Shown: positions 9,421-19,117, counted from the first letter of the stretch. The stretch is DNA of 64,000 nucleotides from CBDHGY01 sp965263325 (GCA_965263325.1 CBDHGY010000002.1:558001-622000), one strand, 5' to 3'. Translations and numbers: made by a program. The notes: generated from the sequence alone by a model not told the origin.

Positions 9421-10491
9421 TTAGCTTCCGCTGGCTTCGAACGGCACCTTAAGTCCCAGGCGCTCGCCAGCATATACGCCGTCCCGGAGCTTCGACCACC
9501 ACGCCTCATTCTCTAGGTACCATTTTACCGTTTTGATGATTCCAGTGTCAAAATTTTCTCTTGCCGCCCAGCCGAGCTCACGCGTAATTTTCGTTGCATC
9601 AATGGCATAGCGATGGTCGTGGCCCGGCCGGTCAGTTACAAACTCTATCAAATTACTATACGCAGACCCATTCGGTCGCAGCTCGTCAAGCGCACAGCAT
9701 ATGGTTTGAACCACTTCCAGATTCGTTCTCTCATTATTGCCGCCAACATTGTATTTCTCGCCCGGCTGACCTTTGGTCGCAGCCAAAAACAGAGCCTTTG
9801 CGTGGTCGTCTACGTAGAGCCAATCGCGGACATTTGAGCCATCACCATAAACAGGCAGCGGCTTTTGTTCGAGAGCATTCAGGATCATCAATGGGATGAG
9901 TTTTTCCGGGAATTGATAGGGCCCGTAATTGTTTGAACAATTTGAAATAACAATCGGCAATCCATAAGTTCGGTGCCAAGCAACGGCCAGATGATCGGAC
10001 GCCGCCTTGCTTGCCGAATAGGGTGAAGAAGGATCGTATGCGGTTGTTTCTTCAAAAAGACCTGTTGCGCCAAGCGACCCATATACCTCGTCTGTTGAAA
10101 CATGAAGAAACCGAAACCCGTCTTTTTCAGCTCCCGAAAGGTTACTCCAGTACTCCCGCGCTGCTTCGAGCAAGGAATAGGTGCCCATGATATTTGTTTC
10201 GACAAACGCTTTTGAACCGGTAATAGACCGGTCTACGTGGCTCTCTGCAGCAAGATGCATAACAAGATCAGGCGCGACATCATCAAAGATACGTCGCATC
10301 GCATCCAGATCGCAGATATCGTGCTGGATAAGCTTATAGTTAGGATCATCACTCACGCGCGCAAGAGAATCTAGGTTCGCTGCATAGGTAAGCTTATCGA
10401 TGACGGTCACGTTAGCACCGATGTCAGCGATCAAATAGCGAACTAAGGCTGATCCAATAAAGCCCGCCCCACCAGTTATAATTATCTTCAT
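9421..10491 (-). CDS. rfbB: dTDP-glucose 4,6-dehydratase RmlB
   Basis: Second step of dTDP-rhamnose synthesis: NAD+-dependent conversion of dTDP-glucose to dTDP-4-keto-6-deoxyglucose. The start MKIIITGGAGFIGS holds the GxxGxxG cofactor site. HLAAESHVDRS and STDEVYG are classical RmlB blocks, and YSASKA carries the catalytic Tyr and Lys. I place the start at the ATG giving MKIIITGG. An ATG four codons upstream (10503) also has a GGAG ribosome site, so either could be used. It sits in the rml operon, 28 bases after rmlC. Confidence 0.95.
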   Translation of the reverse strand: MKIIITGGAGFIGSALVRYLIADIGANVTVIDKLTYAANLDSLARVSDDPNYKLIQHDICDLDAMRRIFDDVAPDLVMHLAAESHVDRSITGSKAFVETNIMGTYSLLEAAREYWSNLSGAEKDGFRFLHVSTDEVYGSLGATGLFEETTAYDPSSPYSASKAASDHLAVAWHRTYGLPIVISNCSNNYGPYQFPEKLIPLMILNALEQKPLPVYGDGSNVRDWLYVDDHAKALFLAATKGQPGEKYNVGGNNERTNLEVVQTICCALDELRPNGSAYSNLIEFVTDRPGHDHRYAIDATKITRELGWAARENFDTGIIKTVKWYLENEAWWSKLRDGVYAGERLGLKVPFEASGS

Positions 10492-10519
10492 ACCCAATCC
10501 CATCCAACTCCCATTCCAA

Positions 10520-11092
10520 TTATTCTACATGGTACTCAAACGGTGATTCATACTCAGAAAGAGTAGGAAGTTGCATATCCTTTTCGGATAAATGAACGCT
10601 GCCTGCAGCGACCTTCCAATCGATTTTGAAAGACGGATCATTATAGGCAAGCCCCGCATCACATTCGGGAGCATAATAGTCGGATACTTTGTATTGAAGC
10701 TCGCTGTTCTCCTCAAGCGTCACAAAACCATGCGCAAATCCCTCAGGAACGAATAGTTGCCATCCGTTTTCAGCTGTCAGTTCCGCGGCAACATGTTGGC
10801 CAAACGTCGGAGATCCTTTCCGAATATCGACAGCTACGTCGATCAGGCGTCCGCGCGTACATCTAACAAGTTTGGCTTGCGCGTGCGGGGGTATTTGAAA
10901 GTGGAGACCTCTAATTGTACCGACGTTTAGCGATAGCGAATGATTGTCCTGAACAAATTCCACCTCTATACCACTCGCCGCATATCGTTTACGCACATAA
11001 CTTTCTTCAAAGAAACCGCGGGAATCTCCAAAGCGTTTGGGCTTCACGAGAATGACATCAGAAATATTCGTATCGGGGATAAACTCAGTCAT
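10520..11092 (-). CDS. rfbC: dTDP-4-dehydrorhamnose 3,5-epimerase RmlC
   Basis: Third step of dTDP-rhamnose synthesis: double epimerisation of dTDP-4-keto-6-deoxyglucose. A 190-residue cupin. RGFFEESY near the N-terminus, GLHFQIPPHAQAKLVRC with the catalytic His region, and FVPEGFAHGFVTLEE are hallmark RmlC segments. The N-terminal residues include a nucleotide-contact region (PKRFGDSRG). It is the first sugar-nucleotide gene of the rml run, 47 bases downstream of the large glycosyltransferase gene. Confidence 0.95.
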   Translation of the reverse strand: MTEFIPDTNISDVILVKPKRFGDSRGFFEESYVRKRYAASGIEVEFVQDNHSLSLNVGTIRGLHFQIPPHAQAKLVRCTRGRLIDVAVDIRKGSPTFGQHVAAELTAENGWQLFVPEGFAHGFVTLEENSELQYKVSDYYAPECDAGLAYNDPSFKIDWKVAAGSVHLSEKDMQLPTLSEYESPFEYHVE

Positions 11093-11139
11093 TATTATAA
11101 TGCTCTAACTCTATTCGAAATCGTGCCAGCTGGCAGCTG

Positions 11140-13692
11140 TTAGACGAAATACTCCAATTCGATTTGCGCTATACGCTCTTTAATCAGATGTCCAACCGTC
11201 GCAGCGCTGTAAACTGACAACGCGTGTGCCTTAGCATTTTTTGCAACTTCGGCAACTTCACCGGTCTGTGAATACACTTTACGCATAATTCTAGCTGCTT
11301 CATCGTAATGTGGTTCTGCCCAGCTTTGACCAATACCATGAGGATAGTCTCCCGGCTTCAGCGGAACAGGGGTAAACGAAATTGGAAAGCCAGTATCTGC
11401 TTTGATGAAATCTGTATTGCCCCCGTAATTCGTTGCGATCACGGGCTTTCCCATCGCCATGAACTCGAGCAGATTCAAACCAAAGCCCTCTGATCGATGT
11501 AGGGAAATCAACGCGTCGCAGCATTTTTGGAGAGCTTTGTATTCGGCCTGAGTCATTTCGCCATCAAATACGATAACGCGCTCGTCTTTCATCACTTGCT
11601 TCAAAAAATCCGGCGACGTATCTCGTGAAGCGCCGATGCCGTGCGCTTTTATGACAAGAAGTGGCCCACATTCATCACCGTCTGAAAACGCTTTGCAGAA
11701 AGCCTCATACGCACCTTCAGGGTTTTTTCGCGAGACGAATGATTTCCGATCATACGTCAGAAAGAATAGAAATTTGTCATCCGGCAAATTAAAATGTTTA
11801 CGATCCAAAGAAGAGTTGTGACGTTCTTGTATCGTATGGGGTATAACATGGACAGGAAGGGATGTTGATTTTTGGACCGACGTTTGAACAAATGTCGAAG
11901 GTGTCCAAATCTCATCAACGTATTCAAATGCGATGTCCCACTCAGCTGGAAACGTTTCAAGTTCCCAAGCCCAGTATCCGATTCGATATTGTCCTTTCAT
12001 CCGTTGGCGACCGAGTTTATCAAGATGCATTTGCGTTTGATCTGCATTGATATGAAATATCGACACGCGATTTAAAATTGAAGGTTCAACAAATTCGCGC
12101 TGCGTTTCTATGTCACTCTGGGTAACTTGGATTCCCGCGCCTTTAACGGCCGCTACCATTCGGCGAGCGCCTTCGCCGACGCCGCTCACCTGATTGAAAA
12201 AGCCCAAAATGTTCACACCTGACGACAATTGGGGATCAAATCGATCAGAACTTCTGGATAATATGTGTCCTGCAAAACTCGGCCGCGCCGCGCTTTCGAG
12301 AAGCTTGTTGCGTATCGAAGTTCTCAGCTGATTAGGGAGCAATCGATAAACAGGCCTAAGGCGCGGTGCTAAGTTGACCATCTTTCGAGCGGCCCAGTTC
12401 GTTTTAGCTGGTAACCATCGCCCCGATTGCAAGGACTTCGATTGCGATGTTCGTTCGCCGAGTTGTTGACGTACAGGTTCGATGGCTTCGTCTGGGAGGT
12501 CGTACTCGCCCTTCGCTGAGGCGATATACCACCGGGCGAATGATATCCGTCCAGCGTCTGTTGTTAGCGGAAATGCAGATTGCAGATCTGGTCGGCGCTG
12601 CCAAATTGCAAACATAGCGCGCGAGATTGTTATCGTACCCATCTGCAGTGTGTTTTCAGAAGCCTCGTTTAGAACGCCCTCTTCAAACAAAAATGCGCAA
12701 TCACGCGACAAACGCGCAGGTTCCTTAAGGAGCGCATACAATTCTCGGTACAATGAAGGTATCGGTGCGCCTGTATCGAAGCAGTTATAAGCGTAGTCAT
12801 TAGATTTCCACGAGGTGTGATTGTTGTTTTCCAGCTCGTCCAAATAGGCCTCAAAAGCAAATTTTGCGTCACCGATTGTTTCTGGCGTGAACCGGTTTTG
12901 ATGCTTGGAAAAGATGGTGCGGTCGCCAGGAACAACGCCGCTAAAATGGAAGAAATGGAGAGGCTGACCATTAACTTGCCAGTCAGAATTTGCAGCTGAG
13001 ACACTTCGATTGACTAAGTTCCAGTACGCAACATTATACCCTGGATGTCGCAGGATTTTAGGGTTGTCGACATAGGCAGGCGAAAGATCCATGAACTTTT
13101 GATCTACGAAAAGTCCATTCTCTAAATCGACACGGCAATCTGCTTTCATGTGCTCGTCCCACCAGTCTAGCAAAGAAAGAGTTGACGGGGAATTTGAACA
13201 GGCCAGAAAACCCAGATTATAAACGCCCGTCATCATGAGGCGTTGATCATCGGGGTCTTTTCCGTCGTTAAGAGGCGACAGCGCGTGCGGCGTCAATACG
13301 ATGTCATGCCCATCATCAATTGCCTTGTGAACATCTATGAGTGGGCGAATCACAAAGATATCAGGATCAAGATAAATGGCAGAAGTGTATTCGTGTTGAG
13401 ACAGCAGATGCTTGAACGCAGCAGGCTTAACGGCCGTGTTCATTTCCATGACCGTATAACGAATAGTCATATCCCAGAATGTCTCTATTCCAAGATCCTT
13501 CGCCAAGGTCACTTGGAACGGTAGGTTTTCCAAAACACCAGCGTCGGAAACCTCATCAACAAGCACCAGATGGAAGTGTTGTGAAGCGCTGGGATCTGCT
13601 TTTTCAAGGGAACGAAAAAGCGTCAGCGCATATGCTACATAGTTCAGCGAGCATATCGTGAAGTAAGCGCAAGATGCAGGTGAACCAGTCAT
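11140..13692 (-). CDS. Two-domain glycosyltransferase (GT-A plus GT4)
   Basis: An 850-residue cytoplasmic enzyme with two likely catalytic halves. Residues 1-330 look like a GT-A, GT8-like domain: the acidic DPD at 109-111 sits in YLDPDIFV, and the segment after it is typical of sugar-nucleotide binding. Residues from about 475 form a GT4 GT-B domain beginning FFNQVSGVGEGARR and carrying the SEGFGLNLLEFMAMG acidic signature near 720-745. The gene heads the rml operon, so a rhamnose-containing glycan is the likely product, but no donor specificity can be read. Its C-terminal half resembles the partial gene at the left window edge. Confidence 0.85.
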   Translation of the reverse strand: MTGSPASCAYFTICSLNYVAYALTLFRSLEKADPSASQHFHLVLVDEVSDAGVLENLPFQVTLAKDLGIETFWDMTIRYTVMEMNTAVKPAAFKHLLSQHEYTSAIYLDPDIFVIRPLIDVHKAIDDGHDIVLTPHALSPLNDGKDPDDQRLMMTGVYNLGFLACSNSPSTLSLLDWWDEHMKADCRVDLENGLFVDQKFMDLSPAYVDNPKILRHPGYNVAYWNLVNRSVSAANSDWQVNGQPLHFFHFSGVVPGDRTIFSKHQNRFTPETIGDAKFAFEAYLDELENNNHTSWKSNDYAYNCFDTGAPIPSLYRELYALLKEPARLSRDCAFLFEEGVLNEASENTLQMGTITISRAMFAIWQRRPDLQSAFPLTTDAGRISFARWYIASAKGEYDLPDEAIEPVRQQLGERTSQSKSLQSGRWLPAKTNWAARKMVNLAPRLRPVYRLLPNQLRTSIRNKLLESAARPSFAGHILSRSSDRFDPQLSSGVNILGFFNQVSGVGEGARRMVAAVKGAGIQVTQSDIETQREFVEPSILNRVSIFHINADQTQMHLDKLGRQRMKGQYRIGYWAWELETFPAEWDIAFEYVDEIWTPSTFVQTSVQKSTSLPVHVIPHTIQERHNSSLDRKHFNLPDDKFLFFLTYDRKSFVSRKNPEGAYEAFCKAFSDGDECGPLLVIKAHGIGASRDTSPDFLKQVMKDERVIVFDGEMTQAEYKALQKCCDALISLHRSEGFGLNLLEFMAMGKPVIATNYGGNTDFIKADTGFPISFTPVPLKPGDYPHGIGQSWAEPHYDEAARIMRKVYSQTGEVAEVAKNAKAHALSVYSAATVGHLIKERIAQIELEYFV

Positions 13693-13749
13693 CGTTTAAA
13701 ATAAAGGGCAGTTATCATTTGTGAGAAATATCTAATTTGATGATGGCAT

Positions 13750-13932
13750 TCAAAACCTGAATTCCGTTTCGCCAAGGTCAATTAGATCGACATAGATCAG
13801 TTTATTCGTACTGCCGTAGTCATCTTCAATAACCACTTCTTGATCCTTCTTGCCGCCACTGCATGCAGATAACGCGACCGCTAAGTTGGAGCCAGCAATG
13901 GATTTGGCTAAGGTTTCAGCAGAAGCGCTCAT
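13750..13932 (-). CDS. Small hypothetical protein (60 residues)
   Basis: I do not recognise this gene. It has a good ribosome site (GGAG, 7 bases before ATG). The N-terminal half is rich in Ala, Ser and Gly (SAETLAKSIAGSNLAVALSA), followed by a single Cys in SACSGGKK and an acidic C-terminal half (VVIEDDYGSTNKL) ending ETEFRF. It is not a clear lipoprotein because no positively charged n-region precedes the hydrophobic stretch. It lies 57 bases upstream of the large glycosyltransferase gene on the same strand, so the two may be co-transcribed. A leader-type or small regulatory peptide is possible; chance is not excluded. Confidence 0.45.
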   Translation of the reverse strand: MSASAETLAKSIAGSNLAVALSACSGGKKDQEVVIEDDYGSTNKLIYVDLIDLGETEFRF

Positions 13933-14156
13933 TATTCTACTCCGAGGTCAGGGCATTAGCCTAAACCGTCCTTCTAACAGCGATAACATCTTTGCTAAAG
14001 TGCAGAATGCCTCTGTAATTTCGCTGCGCCATAGGGGCCGGACCATCTTTATCCAACTTTAGACCGCGTCTTAATCAAGATCGGCTGATAATAGGCGAAT
14101 CGCTACCTCAGAAAGGCGGGAGTGGTGTTATAACTTTCTCGCCAAATACTGTGCGA

Positions 14157-15188
14157 CTAAAAAAATACCCTGTTGTTTAGAGCGCGATCATAGTCGCTTG
14201 CGAACATCATCTCAGCCAGCTGTTCCACCTTCACCTCTGACGTCCATCCAAGCTCCTTTTCAGCCTTAGAAGCATCTCCAATTAGAGCATTTACCTCTGC
14301 GGGACGGAAGAACGCCTCATCACATCTGACAAGCAATTTTCCGTTAGCTTTGTTATGTGCGACCTCATTGATCTCTTTGCCTGACCATTCGAGCTCTATT
14401 CCTGCAGCATTCGCAACAGCATTGACGAAGTCTCTCACCGTAATTGAGATCCCGGTCGCAAGAACATAGTCATCAGGTCTGTCGGCATTGAGCATCATGT
14501 ACATGCCCTCGACGTACTCGCCAGCAAATCCCCAATCGCGTTTTGCGCTCAGGTTTCCCAAAACAAGCACGTCTTGTTGATTGTTTAAGATCTTTGCAAA
14601 GCCGAGTGATATTTTCCTCGATACGAACTCAGAGCCTCTAAGCGGGCTCTCATGATTAAAAAGTATTCCAGATGAGGTGAAAAGGTCGTACGAATCTCTG
14701 TAGTTTTTTGTGATCCAGTGGGCATACACTTTGGAAACCCCATAGGGACTTCTTGGAGAAAAAGACGTCATTTCGTTTTGTGGTACCGAATTCACAGAGC
14801 CATACATTTCAGATGTTCCGGCTTGGTAGAACTTGGTCTCTCTGGAGTAATTTCGAATAGCTTCCAACACATGCAAAGTGCCCAGAGCATTTACTTCTGT
14901 GGTGTATGTTGGGGTCGCCCAAGAGGACTTTACAAAACTCTGGGCCGCCAAGTTAAAGAAGTACTCGGGACGATACTCCCTAACTGTTCTTGAGATGTTT
15001 TCCTGATCTGAAAGATCAAAGTCGACAAGTTGAACTCTGTCCTCGATGCCAAGTTCAATCAGACGGTGCGGAATCCTATTTGATGATCGCCGCACGCCTC
15101 CAATTACGTCGACATCATTCTCTAATAGCAATTTTGCCAGGTACGCCCCGTCTTGTCCGGTTATGCCGGATATAAATGCACGTTTCAT
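14157..15188 (-). CDS. gmd: GDP-mannose 4,6-dehydratase
   Basis: Converts GDP-D-mannose to GDP-4-keto-6-deoxy-D-mannose, the branch point to GDP-fucose, GDP-rhamnose or GDP-perosamine. A 343-residue SDR with the family signature GITGQDGAYLAKLLL at residues 8-22, GGVRRSSNR, NLAAQSFV, and YGVSKVYAHW with the catalytic Tyr-Lys pair. No GDP-sugar reductase, epimerase or aminotransferase partner is visible in the window, so the final sugar cannot be assigned. A 224-base gap follows it before the small gene at 13932. It is divergent from the glycosyltransferase at 15377. Confidence 0.93.
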   Translation of the reverse strand: MKRAFISGITGQDGAYLAKLLLENDVDVIGGVRRSSNRIPHRLIELGIEDRVQLVDFDLSDQENISRTVREYRPEYFFNLAAQSFVKSSWATPTYTTEVNALGTLHVLEAIRNYSRETKFYQAGTSEMYGSVNSVPQNEMTSFSPRSPYGVSKVYAHWITKNYRDSYDLFTSSGILFNHESPLRGSEFVSRKISLGFAKILNNQQDVLVLGNLSAKRDWGFAGEYVEGMYMMLNADRPDDYVLATGISITVRDFVNAVANAAGIELEWSGKEINEVAHNKANGKLLVRCDEAFFRPAEVNALIGDASKAEKELGWTSEVKVEQLAEMMFASDYDRALNNRVFF

Positions 15189-15376
15189 TCTTTGTTCTAT
15201 GTTTTCGTTGGAATTATATTGGGCTTAATACACTCGAGAAATTGCAAAGTAATTGGTGGGAAGTATCTAATCTCTCCTGAGCCCAAAATTGTATCGCCTT
15301 TACCAATCAGTCTATGGCATGGCGTCATCTGCTAGGAAATATAGCTTTAAGTAACAAGGTGCAAATGAGGTCTCAA

Positions 15377-16504
15377 ATGACCATGCTGGCGAGTGTATCC
15401 AAAATGATCCGAAAAAAACCGCGAATACGGCGCTGCGCGATCGTTCAATTGGAAGCTGTCCATGAAGAAATCATTCCTTCAATTGTCCGGGCGCTCAATT
15501 CATTGGACATAGTTCCCGACGTTTTCATTAATCAGCGCTGCAAGTTCTTGCGCGGAGATATCTTCAATGAACTTCCAGACTTAGAACTAAATCTCAACTA
15601 CATCTCTGTTGAGGGGCGCCAGGATTGGATCACTCTCAGCGATAGACTGAAGTCAAGCAAGCTCGATTGCGTCATACTATCCACGTATCAAAGAGAGGGT
15701 ATAGCCGCGTGGGCGGCGGGCCTGGATCTTCCGATAATTGGTTTTGTCCATAACGCGCATATGTTTCTCAACGCTCCCCAGTGTTTGAAATCATTCCAGC
15801 AGAATAAAACACAGCTGCTTACGCTAGCGCCGCATGTCTGCGCTTATTTAAATCAACGCACGAGTTTTGAGCTCATAGACCGGACCGGCGTGTTGGAATC
15901 CATATATTGGGGAGAAAAGTTGCCGAGTCAGTCTTCGCCGGAGTCGACAGATAATTCGCTAAATGTCGCCATACCAGGAGGTGTAAGTTTCAAATCTCGC
16001 TCATTTCAATTACTGATAGATGTGTTGTCAGAACCAAAAGCATGGAACCGGCCTCTCAAATTTCATGTTCTTGGCGGCGGCGCAGATCGAAAGACGCTGG
16101 AGCAATTAATCAAAGAGCGTAACCTTTCGGACTTCATGTACTGCGCGCCTCTCGGAGAAAACGACCGCGTAATGTATGACGATTACATAAGCGGGTTGCA
16201 GAATAGTCACATACTTCACCCACTGGCTCCGCTCGCATTCGGACCATATCGAGAATACAAGATCACATCAGCAATACCTACGGCTGTTGGTTTTGGTCTT
16301 CCCGTCATTCTTGATCGGTGGACGGCCCGCGTATACCGCGCGCCATCTATCGAAACAGACGTCGATCTGGCAGCTAGCATACAAATGTTGAGCAATTTAA
16401 CTGATGAACTTCTGTTACGAGCACGAGATTCTATTGTCGAATACCGAAAAGACATGCTCGCTAGAAACACGTTTGAACTTGCACGCATTTTGTCTAATAT
16501 TTGA
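15377..16504 (+). CDS. GT-B-like glycosyltransferase, divergent
   Basis: A 375-residue protein with GT-B architecture. The N-terminal half contains NAHMFLN, and the C-terminal half contains HVLGGGADRKTLEQL and a donor-site-like HPLAPLAFGPYREYK stretch followed by GFGLPVILD. The classical GT4 E-x7-E element is not clear, so catalysis is likely but unproven. I chose the ATG at 15377 because GAGG lies 6 bases upstream; ATGs at 15314 and 15365 are in frame. It is divergent from gmd, with the promoters presumably in the ~190-base gap. Its stop lies 50 bases from the end of the convergent sulfotransferase-methyltransferase gene. Confidence 0.6.
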   Translation: MTMLASVSKMIRKKPRIRRCAIVQLEAVHEEIIPSIVRALNSLDIVPDVFINQRCKFLRGDIFNELPDLELNLNYISVEGRQDWITLSDRLKSSKLDCVILSTYQREGIAAWAAGLDLPIIGFVHNAHMFLNAPQCLKSFQQNKTQLLTLAPHVCAYLNQRTSFELIDRTGVLESIYWGEKLPSQSSPESTDNSLNVAIPGGVSFKSRSFQLLIDVLSEPKAWNRPLKFHVLGGGADRKTLEQLIKERNLSDFMYCAPLGENDRVMYDDYISGLQNSHILHPLAPLAFGPYREYKITSAIPTAVGFGLPVILDRWTARVYRAPSIETDVDLAASIQMLSNLTDELLLRARDSIVEYRKDMLARNTFELARILSNI

Positions 16505-16553
16505 TTGACTTTAATTGTCTGCCGTAAGTCAAAAAATTTGATCCGGACGGATA

Positions 16554-17915
16554 CTATAAGTCAGGCTGGATTATATACGTCTTACAACTAGCGAATGTGC
16601 TGACATTGCTGACTTCATAATAACTCGCTTCCATCATCCACCGGTGAAATGACTCCAAGTCATGATCTTCAATGGTTACGCTTATAGTGGGGCGGCAACG
16701 CTGGATCGTTTTTCCGAGACCACGCAAGACCTCTAACTCGTGACCTGCGACATCAATTTTGATGAAGCCAACATTTGTCGCGCAGAGCAGATCGTCGCCT
16801 TTTGATAGTCTAATTTCTTGGAACCAGTTTCTATCTTGCTCGTTTAAGTCCGCATACCTCATTTCTCTGGTAATACGCGCATTTCCAAGATTATTGGCAG
16901 ATCCGCGTTGCAATAGGGCAGGGCCGGCAGAACTTGAAACGCCTTCGCCTAGAAAACGAGTGTCGATGTTTGCACAATCACTCGCAGTTATATTCGCCTC
17001 CAAAATTTTTATTGCTGCTGGGCTTGGCTCGATTGGTATAACCGTTGAGTGTGGGAAACTTTTAGCAAAAAAAATCGTATGGTTGCCAATATTTGCGCCT
17101 ACGTCGACGATCGTCTGACCATCAGAAACATATTGCCCAAGCAACTCTAACTCATGTTGCTTATAGAGCTTGCCTAAGTAGTGCTGCTTCTGAACGACAT
17201 CATTTTTATTGGTGATGTGGAACACATACTCATTGTCTCGAAATGAAAAAAGTGCACGATCTTCAACGTGGCGGATATCTGTATCTGGATTAGTTTTATA
17301 GCTGCCGGGCGTTGCAAACCCCCGCACAGCAGCTTCACTGAATGATTTTTCTATATCAAGAAAATCACAAATTTGATTGGCAGCTTCAACCGGATCCAGG
17401 ATCGCTTTTTCATATGAGATCATAAGCTGAGGGCCAGATAGATTTCTGGTAACTTCGATGTTTTGTTCCTGGATTTTATGAGCCCAATGTAGCGCATCAT
17501 GAATAGACTCGCCGCTGTGGCGGCGACGCGATGAAGAAGCAAATACATCTCTCCACACAATTATATAGTGCGGGTTGATCAGGTATTCTTGTATAATAGG
17601 CAAGTAAATGGCCGCTCTCGGGTACTTCCAGCCCCATACGGATTTCGTCCGATTTCTTTCTGCTATCGACAAGACCATATCTTCAATAGGCACCCCTACG
17701 AAGGCTTGATCTTCCAAATTGGTCGGCAGGTCATTTCCCAGAGAAATACCACAACGTTGAACTATACCGGCCACCATCGTCGTTCCGCCTCGCGGCACGC
17801 CAAGGACAACAACCGTTTTCTCGGTAATCGCCTTGTCCTCTACCATCGAGGGAGACGATGCATCGGAGTCAATAGAAATGAGTTTGCCCTCTATGCTGTC
17901 TAATTGCTCAGCCAC
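16554..17915 (-). CDS. Sulfotransferase-FkbM methyltransferase fusion
   Basis: A 453-residue two-domain enzyme. Residues ~33-215 are a PAPS-dependent sulfotransferase: the 5'-phosphosulfate loop VPRGGTT spans residues 40-46 and an IIVWRD stretch near 118-123 holds the 3'-phosphate-binding Arg. Residues ~250-450 are an FkbM-family SAM methyltransferase: VDVGANIGN at 270-278, IEPSP near 295-299, and KIDVAGHE at 386-393, where FkbM proteins usually have an acidic residue at the Ala. The likely role is sulfation and O-methylation of the same glycan. The gene stands alone on the minus strand, convergent with the upstream glycosyltransferase. Confidence 0.85.
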   Translation of the reverse strand: MAEQLDSIEGKLISIDSDASSPSMVEDKAITEKTVVVLGVPRGGTTMVAGIVQRCGISLGNDLPTNLEDQAFVGVPIEDMVLSIAERNRTKSVWGWKYPRAAIYLPIIQEYLINPHYIIVWRDVFASSSRRRHSGESIHDALHWAHKIQEQNIEVTRNLSGPQLMISYEKAILDPVEAANQICDFLDIEKSFSEAAVRGFATPGSYKTNPDTDIRHVEDRALFSFRDNEYVFHITNKNDVVQKQHYLGKLYKQHELELLGQYVSDGQTIVDVGANIGNHTIFFAKSFPHSTVIPIEPSPAAIKILEANITASDCANIDTRFLGEGVSSSAGPALLQRGSANNLGNARITREMRYADLNEQDRNWFQEIRLSKGDDLLCATNVGFIKIDVAGHELEVLRGLGKTIQRCRPTISVTIEDHDLESFHRWMMEASYYEVSNVSTFASCKTYIIQPDL

Positions 17916-18300
17916 AATATTCTTTTAGTTCACTCTGGCTTCAAGTTAGTGCACCGGGAATCGCGCCGCAAGCTCATCTCGTATTCGTTCATGTGAGTTA
18001 GCTGATGCAGTGTCACCGGTACCAATTGCGAAGCAAGTAGACAAAGGCCATATCGACCTTAGCAGCGAAGCAGCATTCGTGTTTGCGGAATTTTATCATC
18101 AATCAAGCCCTTCATTCAGCGGTCCGGATACGTCTTTGCAATTCTAAACGCACCTTGTTACATCGACGAGTTGGATGACGAGTTTAACTTTTGATCCAAG
18201 TGATTGGATACCAGTCTTCCTATAGGTAAAGGGCGAAAAGACATACCAATATGATACCATTGAGGTAACTGGGCAAATTATAAAGTAGAGTTTAGCCGTT
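17916..18300. other. Intergenic region between divergent genes
   Basis: 385 bases between the fusion gene (minus) and the sulfotransferase (plus). It presumably holds both promoters. I see no RNA gene, strong hairpin or convincing reading frame in it. The minus-strand frame at 18144-18329 overlaps the sulfotransferase start and shows no recognisable protein features. Confidence 0.5.
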
Positions 18301-19113
18301 TTGATATTGAAGAACGCCATTTCACCCAAAGAGTTGCGATACCGCGCTCCGTTATACCATGAACGCGTGCCTTTTGTGGTTCTCTGGTCGGAAAAAGCTG
18401 CCTGTACGACAGTTGTAAAGTGGTTCTTCAGCCAAGCCGGCCTTCTTCGTAGAGCCTTGAGCTATCACAGATGGATACACAACTACGAGAACGAAGTTTT
18501 TAAGGCTGATGACGACTATCTGGATAGATGTGCAAACGCTATCAATGAAGGCAAACCGGTCATTAAGTTCGTCAGGGACCCTTACGCGCGCCTGTACAGC
18601 GGGTTCTTGGAGACTTGCCGTCGGCGCGTATTAACGGATGGGGAACACTGGTCGGCGTTGGCACGCAAAGCTGTCTTGACCGACCTTCTGGGTAAAGATA
18701 GCGAACTAGAGTATGCTTACTCGTTTATACAATTCGTAAAATGGATTGATCGATCGAAATCAGAAAATTTAGATCCTCATATTGGGCAGCAATTTCAATC
18801 ATATGAACGCAAGGTCGATATAGAATTGGTGAGGCTAGATGGTTCTAATTCAGTTTTCCAGGAACTCGAAAAAAGGTATGGCCTAAAAGACACATATGGG
18901 CGACCAGCCATCTACAAATCGGGACACCACCACGTGAAGCAGCAGCGCTCAATTGAAGAACAAGTTCGCTCTTTAAATCTCGGCATGCCTGTTTTGCGTG
19001 ATATTAAATTCGACATCTATGACGTTACTCCCCAAGCAATAGCAATGACCGAAGCTGGCGAAATTATTAGGAAAATTTTTCAAGCCGATTTTGATGCTTA
19101 TGGGTACGACTAA
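18301..19113 (+). CDS. Carbohydrate sulfotransferase (Sulfotransfer_2 type)
   Basis: A 270-residue predicted PAPS-dependent carbohydrate sulfotransferase of the type related to Golgi chondroitin/HNK-1 enzymes. The 5'-PSB motif SEKAACTT is at residues 30-37 and the 3'-PB motif VRDPYARLYSGF starts at 91. The start appears to be TTG at 18301; a second TTG lies two codons further, and no in-frame ATG occurs before the catalytic motif. The downstream ABC permease starts 4 bases after the stop, so the gene heads an operon with the exporter. It has no membrane anchor, as expected for a bacterial cytoplasmic enzyme. Confidence 0.85.
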   Translation: MILKNAISPKELRYRAPLYHERVPFVVLWSEKAACTTVVKWFFSQAGLLRRALSYHRWIHNYENEVFKADDDYLDRCANAINEGKPVIKFVRDPYARLYSGFLETCRRRVLTDGEHWSALARKAVLTDLLGKDSELEYAYSFIQFVKWIDRSKSENLDPHIGQQFQSYERKVDIELVRLDGSNSVFQELEKRYGLKDTYGRPAIYKSGHHHVKQQRSIEEQVRSLNLGMPVLRDIKFDIYDVTPQAIAMTEAGEIIRKIFQADFDAYGYD

Positions 19114-19117
19114 GCAT

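Noticed and set aside
18144..18329. Minus-strand 61-codon frame with hydrophobic stretch
   Set aside because: It overlaps the start of a clear sulfotransferase gene, has no good ribosome site and no recognisable features.
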